Below, one piece after another: positions 52,113 through 60,288 of a DNA stretch of 64,000 bases. Origin of the DNA: Pseudomaricurvus albidus (GTDB lineage: Bacteria; Pseudomonadota; Gammaproteobacteria; Pseudomonadales; Cellvibrionaceae); contig NZ_JAHKRS010000001.1 of the NCBI RefSeq assembly GCF_018863235.1, positions 186,001 through 250,000 of the forward strand. Direction: 5' to 3'. The notes beneath the pieces were generated by a model that did no database searches, was not told the origin of the DNA, and saw only the letters and a list, made by a program, of their open reading frames with translations. The position numbers and the translations under genes were made by a program. Every line of letters begins with the position of its first letter. The stretch's first letter is position 1.

Positions 52113-53663
52113 CTAGTGGGTTTTTCTCAGTTTCAAAATCTGTTCCTGAACCCCTTCAATGGTTTTACCCACATCGGCACTCATGCCCAACTGGCGGATC
52201 GGATAGTCTTTAAAAGTTTCCAAATGCTGTTGCGCAATATTAACGATCGGCGTGAGCACCCAGGCTTTGTGTTCCGCGTACTGTCGGTTGAGATCACCGG
52301 TTTGACGCTCAAACGGATCCATTCGCAGGTTGGTCACCATAGGCCGTCCCAAGTGCTGCAAAGGGCTGTCCCAATGATCACCCAGTTTGGCAGAAAAGGT
52401 CACTTTAAACTGCTTGTAACGAATCGCCGTTAGCACGGTTTCGTCATAATAAAAGATAAAGTCACGTGCGGATTCTTCACTCTTGCCAGAAAACAACGCC
52501 GTCTGATCAAACCCATCCAGATGCAACTTATAGTTGCGACCACCATAAGACGCACCTTTTTTCAACTTGCTGACCACATTCGGCTCGCCAGCGGCTGCAG
52601 CCAGTGTCGGGAAGAAGTCGGTCATATCGACGATGTCACTGCTGACACGTCCCGCTGGGGCACCCGGCCAGCGCACAATTGCCGGAACCCGAACGCCACC
52701 TTCCCAAGTGGTACCTTTGTCCCCCCGGAAAGGCGACGTGCCGCCTTCAGGCCACATGTACTGATAGGCACCGTTGTCGGTGGTGTAAATCACAATGGTG
52801 TTCTTATCAAGACCGGTTTCATGGAGCTTGTCGAGTATTTTGCCCACCTGCTCGTCATGTTCTTTCAGGCCATCGCCGTAGATATCCTCTCTGCCCGCGC
52901 GGGACTGCCCCTTGGACTCGTCTTTAAGATGAACAAACACGTGCATTCGGGTTGAGTTGTGCCACAGGAAAAACGGTTTTTTATCCTTGGCCCGTCGCTC
53001 AATAAAATCGATGGATTTGGCGGTCACTTCATCGTCAAAGGTTTCCATCCGCTCGGTGGTCAGCGGGCCTTCATCAATGGTGCGGCCATCAGCCGTGCCG
53101 GAAATAATGCCTCGAGGGTCGTATTTTTTACGGAAGTTCTGATTGGTGGGACGATCCGGGTCTTCCAGATCTTCATTCGCATTCAGATGGTAAAGGTTAC
53201 CCCAATATTCATCGAAGCCATGTCGATGCGGCAGGTGCTCCTCGAGATCTCCCAGATGGTTTTTGCCATATTGAGCGGTCATATAACCGCGGGTCTTAAG
53301 TACTTCGGCCAAAGTGACGTCCTCTTTCTGCAAACCTGCAGGAGAACCGGGTGTACCCACCGTTGTCATCCCGGTGCGCACAGGGAGCTGACCGGTCAAG
53401 AAGGCCGCACGACCGGCCGTACAGCTGGGCTGGGCATAAAATGAAGTGAGCTTAAGCCCTTCGCTGGCAAGCTTATCGATATTGGGTGTTTTGACCCCCA
53501 TAATATCGCCACCATAAGAGGATACGTTCATGTAACCGATATCGTCACCAAAGATCACCAAAATATTGGGTTTGTCTTCCTGAGCATAAACGGGTGCCTG
53601 ACTGACCAGTCCCAGAATGAAAATCATTGTTGTGTAAATCGAAAACCGCTTTCGGTTGCCCAT
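52113..53663 (-). CDS. Exported arylsulfatase
   Basis: The 516-aa precursor has a signal peptide (about 1-27, ending VYAQ), so it acts outside the cytoplasm. It is an S1 sulfatase. Calcium ligands lie in IFGDDIGY (Asp40, Asp41), and the formylglycine site is Cys81 in CTAGRAAFLTG, fitting C-x-[PA]-x-R with Ala in place of the common Pro. A cysteine-type enzyme needs a formylglycine-generating enzyme, which is not encoded in this window. The substrate is not predictable from sequence. GGGAG lies eight bases before ATG 53663. Confidence 0.92.
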   Translation of the reverse strand: MGNRKRFSIYTTMIFILGLVSQAPVYAQEDKPNILVIFGDDIGYMNVSSYGGDIMGVKTPNIDKLASEGLKLTSFYAQPSCTAGRAAFLTGQLPVRTGMTTVGTPGSPAGLQKEDVTLAEVLKTRGYMTAQYGKNHLGDLEEHLPHRHGFDEYWGNLYHLNANEDLEDPDRPTNQNFRKKYDPRGIISGTADGRTIDEGPLTTERMETFDDEVTAKSIDFIERRAKDKKPFFLWHNSTRMHVFVHLKDESKGQSRAGREDIYGDGLKEHDEQVGKILDKLHETGLDKNTIVIYTTDNGAYQYMWPEGGTSPFRGDKGTTWEGGVRVPAIVRWPGAPAGRVSSDIVDMTDFFPTLAAAAGEPNVVSKLKKGASYGGRNYKLHLDGFDQTALFSGKSEESARDFIFYYDETVLTAIRYKQFKVTFSAKLGDHWDSPLQHLGRPMVTNLRMDPFERQTGDLNRQYAEHKAWVLTPIVNIAQQHLETFKDYPIRQLGMSADVGKTIEGVQEQILKLRKTH

Positions 53664-53981
53664 GCTTCTAACTCCCTTTTCTTGTTTATATCAACGATCC
53701 GGATCGGATGATTGTGACTGTGGTCGACACAAGGATAGTTCATAAACCACGCCTGTGTAGGCACATGTGAATAATTCAGATTCGGTCGGGCTATCGGTGA
53801 ATTTTGCATCGTGATCTTGAGATGCCTTTACAGAGTGAAAAATGGACAATGCGATACTGACATCCTCTGCAAAGCTCAGTATTCACTTGATACGACTGAC
53901 ATATCTGGCATAGAAATACCTCAAGCATTAACATTAAAGACGCCAGTGAACCCGAATGCGGAAGTTCGATATCGAGACGAC
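53664..53981. other. Divergent sulfatase / tautomerase-like control region
   Basis: Both neighbouring promoters should lie here. CGATCCGGATCG (53695-53706) is a perfect 12-bp palindrome 32 bp upstream of the sulfatase ATG and could be an operator or chance. A GTG at 53811 would extend the next gene by 57 codons without family support. Confidence 0.4.
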
Positions 53982-54440
53982 ATGATTGTTGTATATGGTA
54001 TTACCGACAAGTTGAATCCGATCAAAGCCCAGCTGTCAGACCTACTGCATGGCTGCATGCAGTCAGTGCTCGGCATGCCGGAAGACAAGCGTGCTCATCG
54101 CTTTGTGCCGCTTGACAGAGACAGCTTTTATTATCCGGCCGGGAGATCAGATGCCTATACTGTGATAGAAATCAACATGATGGCCAGACGCAGTCCGGAA
54201 ACTCAAAAGAAGTTGATTAAATCAATATTTCGCGAACTGGAAAACAAGCTGTTACTCTCGTCAATAGACGTGGAAATTACGATAAAAGAACAGCAACCCT
54301 ACCTGTGGGGATTCAGAGGCATGACCGGAGATGAGGCGAAAGACCTGCGCTACGAGGTTAACGTGTCATTACCAAAATGCCACATCTTCTGTTTTGTTTC
54401 GACCTTTAACATCCAGCTTCGCCAGACAACAAGGATCTAA
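53982..54440 (+). CDS. Tautomerase-like family protein
   Basis: The 152-aa protein matches the tautomerase-like family whose members have the pattern IVVYGI...LNPIKAQLSDLLH, then KRAHRFVPLDRDSFYYPAGR, SDAYTVIEINMM and YLWGFRGMTGDEA. It starts MIVVYG rather than Met-Pro, so the classical N-terminal proline catalyst is absent and activity is uncertain. I chose ATG 53982 (GAG upstream) over a GTG at 53811. About 24 residues after the usual family end (EVNV) look unrelated, so a small 3' change is possible. It ends directly before the cls start. Confidence 0.72.
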   Translation: MIVVYGITDKLNPIKAQLSDLLHGCMQSVLGMPEDKRAHRFVPLDRDSFYYPAGRSDAYTVIEINMMARRSPETQKKLIKSIFRELENKLLLSSIDVEITIKEQQPYLWGFRGMTGDEAKDLRYEVNVSLPKCHIFCFVSTFNIQLRQTTRI

Positions 54441-55883
54441 GTGGATATAGCATTACTTGGCTTATTGCTGAACATGGCAATTGTGTTATCGCTGATCGTG
54501 CGGGTACTGACACGCCCTCATCGAGACCCGGCGTCCCGCATTGCCTGGATTGCGGTTATCGGGGCACTTCCGGTACTTGGAATTGTGGCCTATTTTCTGC
54601 TCGGTGAAACCAACATTGGCCACCGTCGCACTGCGCGCATGAAAGCCGTTATCCGCAACATGCCATCCAGCATGGTGGTGAGCGACAGCTATCATGAAAG
54701 TACCCTGTTCCATGTTCCCAAACGCTTTCAACTCTTGTTTCGCATTGGAAAATCTATCAATGGCTTTGATGTCACCGAGGGCAACTCGGCCCAGTTGATG
54801 GCCGACTCTAACGCCACCATTCGCGCAATGGAAGCTGACATAGACGCCGCCACAGACCATGTGCACTTGATGTTCTATATCTGGCTTCCCGACAATAACG
54901 GTTTGCGGATTGTCGATGCCCTGAAGCGCGCAGCGTCCAGGGGAGTCAGCTGTCGCGTTATGGCCGATGACATCGGCTCGCGTACCATGATTCGTTCGCG
55001 GCACTGGAAAGACATGAAACAGGCTGGGGTCTACGCGGTACGCGCCCTGTCGGTGAAAATTCCTCTGTTGCGATCTCTGATCGTGCGGGTGGATTTACGC
55101 AATCACCGCAAGATTCTGATCATCGATGGCAAGATTACTTACTGCGGCAGCCAGAATTGCGCGGATCCTGAATTTCTGGTGAAAGCCAAATACGCCCCTT
55201 GGGTGGATATGATGGCCCGCTTTGAAGGGCCGGTTGTGCGACAAAATCAGTACCTGTTTGCCAGTGACTGGATGAGCCATACCGACGAAAACATCAACTC
55301 ACTGCTCAGCCTGCCCGTTGAAACCCCAGCAGCCGGTTTTCCAGCTCAGATTATTGGCACCGGGCCCACCGTGCGCTACTCAGCCATGCCAGAGCTGTTT
55401 GGTTCTCTGTTTCACGCGGCCCGTGAAGAATTGATCATCACCACGCCTTATTATGTACCCAACGAATCCATGCAAAGTGCCCTCTGCTCTGCGGCCTGGC
55501 GGGGTATTAAAACCACCATAATATTCCCCGCAAAAAATGATTCGTGGATGGTCGCCGGCGCGAGCCGCAGCTACTACCGGGATTTGCTCAAAGCCGGTGT
55601 GGAAATATTTGAATACGAAGGCGGCCTGCTACACACCAAGTCTGTCACGATTGATGGCGAAGTCAGCCTGATAGGATCCGCCAATATGGACCGACGCAGC
55701 TTTGAATTGAATTATGAAAATAACATGTTACTTTACAGCCCTGAATTGACGGCGGATATCCGAATACGACAGCAGGAATATCTGTCGCAATCAAAACCTG
55801 TTACGCTGGAAACGGTCGATAGCTGGTCGTTGGGCACTCGATTATTGAACAACACTCTGGCCACGCTGGGACCGGTTTTGTGA
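54441..55883 (+). CDS. cls: Cardiolipin synthase (phospholipase D family)
   Basis: The 480-aa protein joins two phosphatidylglycerols into cardiolipin at the inner membrane. Two N-terminal membrane segments (about 3-22 and 33-55) precede two PLD domains with HKD motifs NHRKILIIDG and LHTKSVTIDGEVSLIGSANMD split over the second half. It starts with GTG directly after the tautomerase-like stop, with AAGGA six bases upstream, so the two are co-transcribed and perhaps coupled. E. coli ClsA is 486 aa, so the length is normal. Confidence 0.93.
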   Translation: MDIALLGLLLNMAIVLSLIVRVLTRPHRDPASRIAWIAVIGALPVLGIVAYFLLGETNIGHRRTARMKAVIRNMPSSMVVSDSYHESTLFHVPKRFQLLFRIGKSINGFDVTEGNSAQLMADSNATIRAMEADIDAATDHVHLMFYIWLPDNNGLRIVDALKRAASRGVSCRVMADDIGSRTMIRSRHWKDMKQAGVYAVRALSVKIPLLRSLIVRVDLRNHRKILIIDGKITYCGSQNCADPEFLVKAKYAPWVDMMARFEGPVVRQNQYLFASDWMSHTDENINSLLSLPVETPAAGFPAQIIGTGPTVRYSAMPELFGSLFHAAREELIITTPYYVPNESMQSALCSAAWRGIKTTIIFPAKNDSWMVAGASRSYYRDLLKAGVEIFEYEGGLLHTKSVTIDGEVSLIGSANMDRRSFELNYENNMLLYSPELTADIRIRQQEYLSQSKPVTLETVDSWSLGTRLLNNTLATLGPVL

Positions 55884-56060
55884 GTAAAAATCACAACAAG
55901 GTGCCCGTATTGCTCAGGTTTCCTTTTGGTGACATCACCTGCCGCACCGGCAGTTTATTGCAAACCATTCAGACCCGGACACAAACTGGCGTTAAGAAAC
56001 CGGATGAGACTTCACTTTCGAAGCAGGCTTGCTCCGTCAAGTTTTTCGCTTGAACAGGCC

Positions 56061-56079
56061 AACCTGAATTCATCAGGTT
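56061..56079. promoter_or_regulatory. 19-bp inverted repeat upstream of the amidohydrolase
   Basis: AACCTGA and TCAGGTT flank ATTCA, 42 bp before the ATG at 56122. No T run follows, so it is more likely an operator than a terminator. Function unknown. Confidence 0.4.
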
Positions 56080-56121
56080 CATCTGTCTGGCTTCTCCCCT
56101 GCAGACAACCGAGGACATAAC

Positions 56122-57504
56122 ATGGGAACTGTATTCCGATCATTCAACCAGTCACTGTTAGCCATCTCCATTTCCCTGTTGTGCTTACCGTTAGCCGCCA
56201 AAGAGCCAGCGATGCCTGCAAGCGGATTGCCCATAGAGCTGGTGAATAAAATAACCGCCACGGTCGACCGCGACACAGCTCGCCTGCAGACCATTTTTAA
56301 AGACCTTCACCAACATCCCGAACTGGGTTTTATGGAAACCCGCACCGCTGGCATTGTCGCCAATGAACTGAAAAAGCTGGGTTATGAGGTCAAAACCGGA
56401 ATAGGCAAAACCGGGGTGGTGGGAATTCTCAAAAATGGCAATGGCCCCACCGTGATGTACCGCGCCGACATGGATGCCAACTCGGTAGAAGAAGCCACCG
56501 GTCTGCCATACGCCAGCAAAGTGCGAGTCACTTTACCCGACGGCACCGAGACACCTGTTGCCCATATGTGTGGACACGATGCACACACAACCTGGTTAAT
56601 CTCGCTGGCGAAGACCATGGCCACCTTCAAAGATCAATGGAGCGGTACGCTGGTACTCGTGGCTCAACCCGCCGAAGAGCTCATCGAGGGTGCCACCGCC
56701 ATGGTAAACGACGGAATGTTCACCCAACATAACGTCCCCAAACCGGAATACCTGCTTGGCCTGCATACGGCTCCATTGCCCACCGGCGTTATCATTGGCA
56801 GTGGCGGGCTTTTGCAAGCAGGTACTGAACAGCTGGATGTCACCTTTCACGGCTTGGGTGGTCACGGCTCATCACCCCATCTAACCAAGGACCCCGTTCT
56901 TATGGGCGCTTATGCCGTGACCCAATACCAGTCGATTATTTCCCGGGTTCTGGATCCGCGGGACGTGGGCGTTATCACTGTCGGTGCGTTTCAGGCCGGC
57001 GCAACCAATAACGTCATTCCTGAAGAGGCAACGCTTAAACTCAACTTCCGTTTTTTCGATGAGAGCACTCACGAGACTCTCTATGAAGGTGTCGAGGCCA
57101 TCAGTAATGGGATCGCCAGAACCTATGGCATGCCGGAAGACAAGCTGCCGACCATTATCCGAAAAGGCTACTCCTCACCGCTGGTCAATGATCAGTCTCT
57201 TATCGATCAATTAAACCGTGCGCTGATGAATTCAAACCTTGTCGCTGAAAAAAGCCTGATCACCCGGGTCCGGCCCATTACCGGCTCCGAAGATGTTCAC
57301 ATGCTGGTGCAAAATATGGAAGGCGTAAAACTGGGCTATTCAGCGGTCGGCGTAGCAGAGCCTAAGCTGTATAAGGCCGCGAAAGCGAAAGGACTGGAAC
57401 AGCCCTTTTCTAATCACAGCCCATACTATCGAGTCGATCTCAATGCCATTCCCTTTGGCGCGAAAGTGGCAGCCATCATGACGATGGAGCTGTTAAACAA
57501 CTGA
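56122..57504 (+). CDS. Exported M20 family amidohydrolase
   Basis: The 460-aa precursor has a signal peptide (about 1-25, ending PLAAKEP), so it is probably periplasmic. It belongs to the M20D amidohydrolase group (N-acyl amino acid or peptide-like amides). DLHQHPELGFMETRTA opens the catalytic domain, metal ligands lie in HMCGHDAHTTW and QPAEELIEGATAM, and the dimerisation domain has LGGHGSSPH. Most M20D enzymes are cytoplasmic; an exported one is less usual. It faces the MFS gene of the TonB receptor operon. The substrate is unknown. Confidence 0.9.
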   Translation: MGTVFRSFNQSLLAISISLLCLPLAAKEPAMPASGLPIELVNKITATVDRDTARLQTIFKDLHQHPELGFMETRTAGIVANELKKLGYEVKTGIGKTGVVGILKNGNGPTVMYRADMDANSVEEATGLPYASKVRVTLPDGTETPVAHMCGHDAHTTWLISLAKTMATFKDQWSGTLVLVAQPAEELIEGATAMVNDGMFTQHNVPKPEYLLGLHTAPLPTGVIIGSGGLLQAGTEQLDVTFHGLGGHGSSPHLTKDPVLMGAYAVTQYQSIISRVLDPRDVGVITVGAFQAGATNNVIPEEATLKLNFRFFDESTHETLYEGVEAISNGIARTYGMPEDKLPTIIRKGYSSPLVNDQSLIDQLNRALMNSNLVAEKSLITRVRPITGSEDVHMLVQNMEGVKLGYSAVGVAEPKLYKAAKAKGLEQPFSNHSPYYRVDLNAIPFGAKVAAIMTMELLNN

Positions 57505-57601
57505 GGATCAATTAACCATTTCAGGCGTATGGACGGCGATGATTCAAATGAAACTCAGTGGACATCGTATCCGATAAAGTAACGTCTATATGACTGGCAT
57601 A

Positions 57602-58831
57602 TCATTTATCGCTATGTCCTTCGGACAATCCAAGGTTCTGCCCCCGGTTTAAAGCTGAACTTCGGGGTGTTTTAAGCTGGCTTAAAACAATTAACCCCAA
57701 GCAAGCTATAGCCCCTATCCCGCCAACCACATTGACCACTGATAACCCGTGCGACTCCAGTAACCATGACGCAATGGCTGGACCAACAGAAAAGCCCCCC
57801 CAGACAAACACATTACTGATAACGATACCTTTTCCTGAGTGATCGATATCCGCCAGCAAACCCAACAGGTAGGGAATCAACAGGTTCCAGGCAAAATTGA
57901 ACAGTGAAATCGCCACCAGATAGCGACTGAACGGGATCACATCCACCAGCACACTGATGGCCCACAACTGCGCAATCAGATTAAGGCCAATGGGCAACAG
58001 ACGACCAAACCGAACCCCCAGTATTACCGGTACAGACGCGCCTGCAATGGCCGCCAGGTTGGAAATACTCAGCGCCATACCGATATCTTCTGTCGTAAAG
58101 CCGGAATGATCACCGATCCGTTCAACATAAGTCCACACGGCACCCTGGGTTGCAAAGAAACAGCCTAAGGCCAGCAACACCACACAGGCCCGCCAGGGAA
58201 TCCGCACGCCGTTGTTACTGTCAACGCCACCGTCGGCATGGTCAGAGGGTATGTGCGAGATACCTGTCATGACCAGCAGAGCGAACACAATCAACAGCAC
58301 ATAGGCGGCATTCACTCCCCAGAGAACCATCAGGTAGGGCAAGGCCCAAACCGCTACTGCGGCGAAGATGACCTCTGCACCGATAATAATGCCGAAGGCA
58401 CGATCAGGCTGAGATGTTTGGGCAATGGCCACCCAGGCCAAAGCCGTCAAGGTCCCCGCGCAGAAACCTGTCAGCAGGCGCACGATCGCAAACAGTGAGA
58501 AATCCTGAATGCCCAGAGTCAGCAGATTGCCAATCAACATGCCGGACAATGCCAGCATCGCCACCTTGCGCCAATTGATACGATGCAGCCAATACAGGCC
58601 CACCAACCCCGCCACTGCCAGACCACACATTTCCAGGGCCGACAGATAACCCGCTTGCGACTCGCTGAAGCCACGGCTTTCCACCCAACCCGACACCAGC
58701 ATGGGAATGATGAGAATGATTGAGTCACCCAACACCCCCATAGCGATCAGAGTGGGCAGCGTAAAGCGTGTCCGCCGATTACCCGGCTCTGCCAAAGACA
58801 GAGTGTTATTGGTGCTCAATTCACTGCTCAA
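57602..58831 (-). CDS. MFS transporter of the TonB/hydrolase operon
   Basis: The 409-aa protein is a 12-segment major facilitator of unassigned substrate. The first segment begins TLIAMGVLGDSIILIIPMLV, a Gly-rich second half of the bundle follows, and the C-terminus is short and basic. It lies 89 bp downstream of the serine hydrolase on the same strand, and the TonB receptor comes before that. It therefore probably carries the product of the hydrolase across the inner membrane; export is also possible. Confidence 0.85.
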   Translation of the reverse strand: MSSELSTNNTLSLAEPGNRRTRFTLPTLIAMGVLGDSIILIIPMLVSGWVESRGFSESQAGYLSALEMCGLAVAGLVGLYWLHRINWRKVAMLALSGMLIGNLLTLGIQDFSLFAIVRLLTGFCAGTLTALAWVAIAQTSQPDRAFGIIIGAEVIFAAVAVWALPYLMVLWGVNAAYVLLIVFALLVMTGISHIPSDHADGGVDSNNGVRIPWRACVVLLALGCFFATQGAVWTYVERIGDHSGFTTEDIGMALSISNLAAIAGASVPVILGVRFGRLLPIGLNLIAQLWAISVLVDVIPFSRYLVAISLFNFAWNLLIPYLLGLLADIDHSGKGIVISNVFVWGGFSVGPAIASWLLESHGLSVVNVVGGIGAIACLGLIVLSQLKTPRSSALNRGQNLGLSEGHSDK

Positions 58832-58920
58832 AAATATTCTCCTGCAAGTTGAGAATTACTAATAAAGAACATCATCGGTTTTTTCACCAAGGACTCTCTG
58901 TTTACACGTTACTGCAGCCG

Positions 58921-60132
58921 CTAGCGTACTGCTGTCAGAATGGCGGCATTCAGCTGCTGCCAAGCAGCGAACAATAACGCATCATCCTGCACCGGGTAGG
59001 AGCCGTATCCCAGAATCATCAACTCCTGTCGCTGGTCGTACCAGACCGTCTGGCCGTGAATGCCGAGCATGGCATACTGCTGCTGTTCGGGACTCAACAC
59101 CCAGAATTGGTTACGGTATTGGGCACCGGGAAAGTACGCAGCATCCGCACTCTTGGCAAAGGCCTCTTTTGAACTCTCTCGTACAGTGAGGGTATCGGCA
59201 ATAAATTCCGGCGGTAACACCTGTTCTCCGAGAAGGTTCTTGCCGCCGTTGATCATCAACAATGCCCAGCGAGCGAAGTCTCGCAGCCTCAGGCTCAACT
59301 GGCCTTCCGCAATCGCCACGCCAAAATCGTCGGTGTTGAACCAGGCTTGCGCTTCTGCACCAATTCGGCAATAAATTTTTTCTTCCAGCACGTCCAGGAA
59401 GTCACGGTCATAGGCCACAGAAATCACCATGCCGAGGACATTGGTCAGGGGTGAGGTGTAACAGAACTGTGCACCAGGCTCACTGCTGCGAGAAGTCATA
59501 TGTTGCAACATCCAGGCTTTATGGCCAATGCGTGCCTCACTCAACTCGCCAGCGTAGCCTACCGCCTGGGCATAACTGAAATAGGGACAGTTCGGGTCGG
59601 CGTAGTCTTCGGAATACTCAATACCGGTGGCCATATCCAACACATGCTGCAGGGTCACCCCCTGCCAGGCCGGCAATATCCTTAACTCCGGAATATACTC
59701 GGCCACTTCAATATCAGGCGAGACCTTGTTTTCCGCTATGGCGATACCCACCAGCATGGCGATCAGTGACTTGGTGGTGGAATGCTGGACGTGATGATCT
59801 TCGGGACGCATGCCATTGCGATAGGATTCATGCAGAACCTGCCCCCGATGAACAACCATACAAGCATCATTAAACAGACGACGATTCAGAAAGTCATTCG
59901 CTGCCATCGGCTTACCAGTCAGGGGATCGTGCAGAGGCAAAGCTTCCAGATCCAGGGGTAGCTCCGCACGGGGCAAATCGATCGTTTGACCGGGTTGCAG
60001 ATAGCGAACCGGCATCATCTTGTCCATATGCCTCTGACTCAGGGCAAGATGGGATGGATGATCCCAATTGGAGCTGTTGATGCCCCAGTTGGAATCGATT
60101 TCCCCTTTATTGGGCGTATTCTTAAAAGTCAT
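58921..60132 (-). CDS. Serine hydrolase of the class C beta-lactamase fold
   Basis: The 403-aa protein has the SxxK nucleophile as Ser118-T-T-Lys121 (HSTTKSLIAMLV), the Tyr general base at Tyr225 (FCYTSP) and a late GIHGQTVWYD motif in place of KTG. This set fits family VIII esterases and 6-aminohexanoate-dimer hydrolase-like proteins better than true beta-lactamases. I see no signal peptide, so it is probably cytoplasmic. It stands between the TonB receptor and the MFS gene, so cleavage of an imported ester or amide is likely. Confidence 0.85.
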   Translation of the reverse strand: MTFKNTPNKGEIDSNWGINSSNWDHPSHLALSQRHMDKMMPVRYLQPGQTIDLPRAELPLDLEALPLHDPLTGKPMAANDFLNRRLFNDACMVVHRGQVLHESYRNGMRPEDHHVQHSTTKSLIAMLVGIAIAENKVSPDIEVAEYIPELRILPAWQGVTLQHVLDMATGIEYSEDYADPNCPYFSYAQAVGYAGELSEARIGHKAWMLQHMTSRSSEPGAQFCYTSPLTNVLGMVISVAYDRDFLDVLEEKIYCRIGAEAQAWFNTDDFGVAIAEGQLSLRLRDFARWALLMINGGKNLLGEQVLPPEFIADTLTVRESSKEAFAKSADAAYFPGAQYRNQFWVLSPEQQQYAMLGIHGQTVWYDQRQELMILGYGSYPVQDDALLFAAWQQLNAAILTAVR

Positions 60133-60288
60133 GACCTTGATTATCTCTATCTCTGAACGGCGGTAAACATCGTGTTATTTTTGTATGACTCAACCAGATA
60201 GATACAGCGGGACGTTCGTTACTTGAGCATCAATCGAATCCCGCTGTACCCCAACTAAATTTCTATTGCTTTAGTTCCGGTTGTCGTT

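Noticed and set aside
53624-53809. A 61-codon minus-strand frame upstream of the sulfatase
   Set aside because: It overlaps the sulfatase start and has no domain or ribosome site.
55926-56120. A 64-codon plus-strand frame after cls
   Set aside because: It runs through the candidate operator of the next gene and has no family signal.
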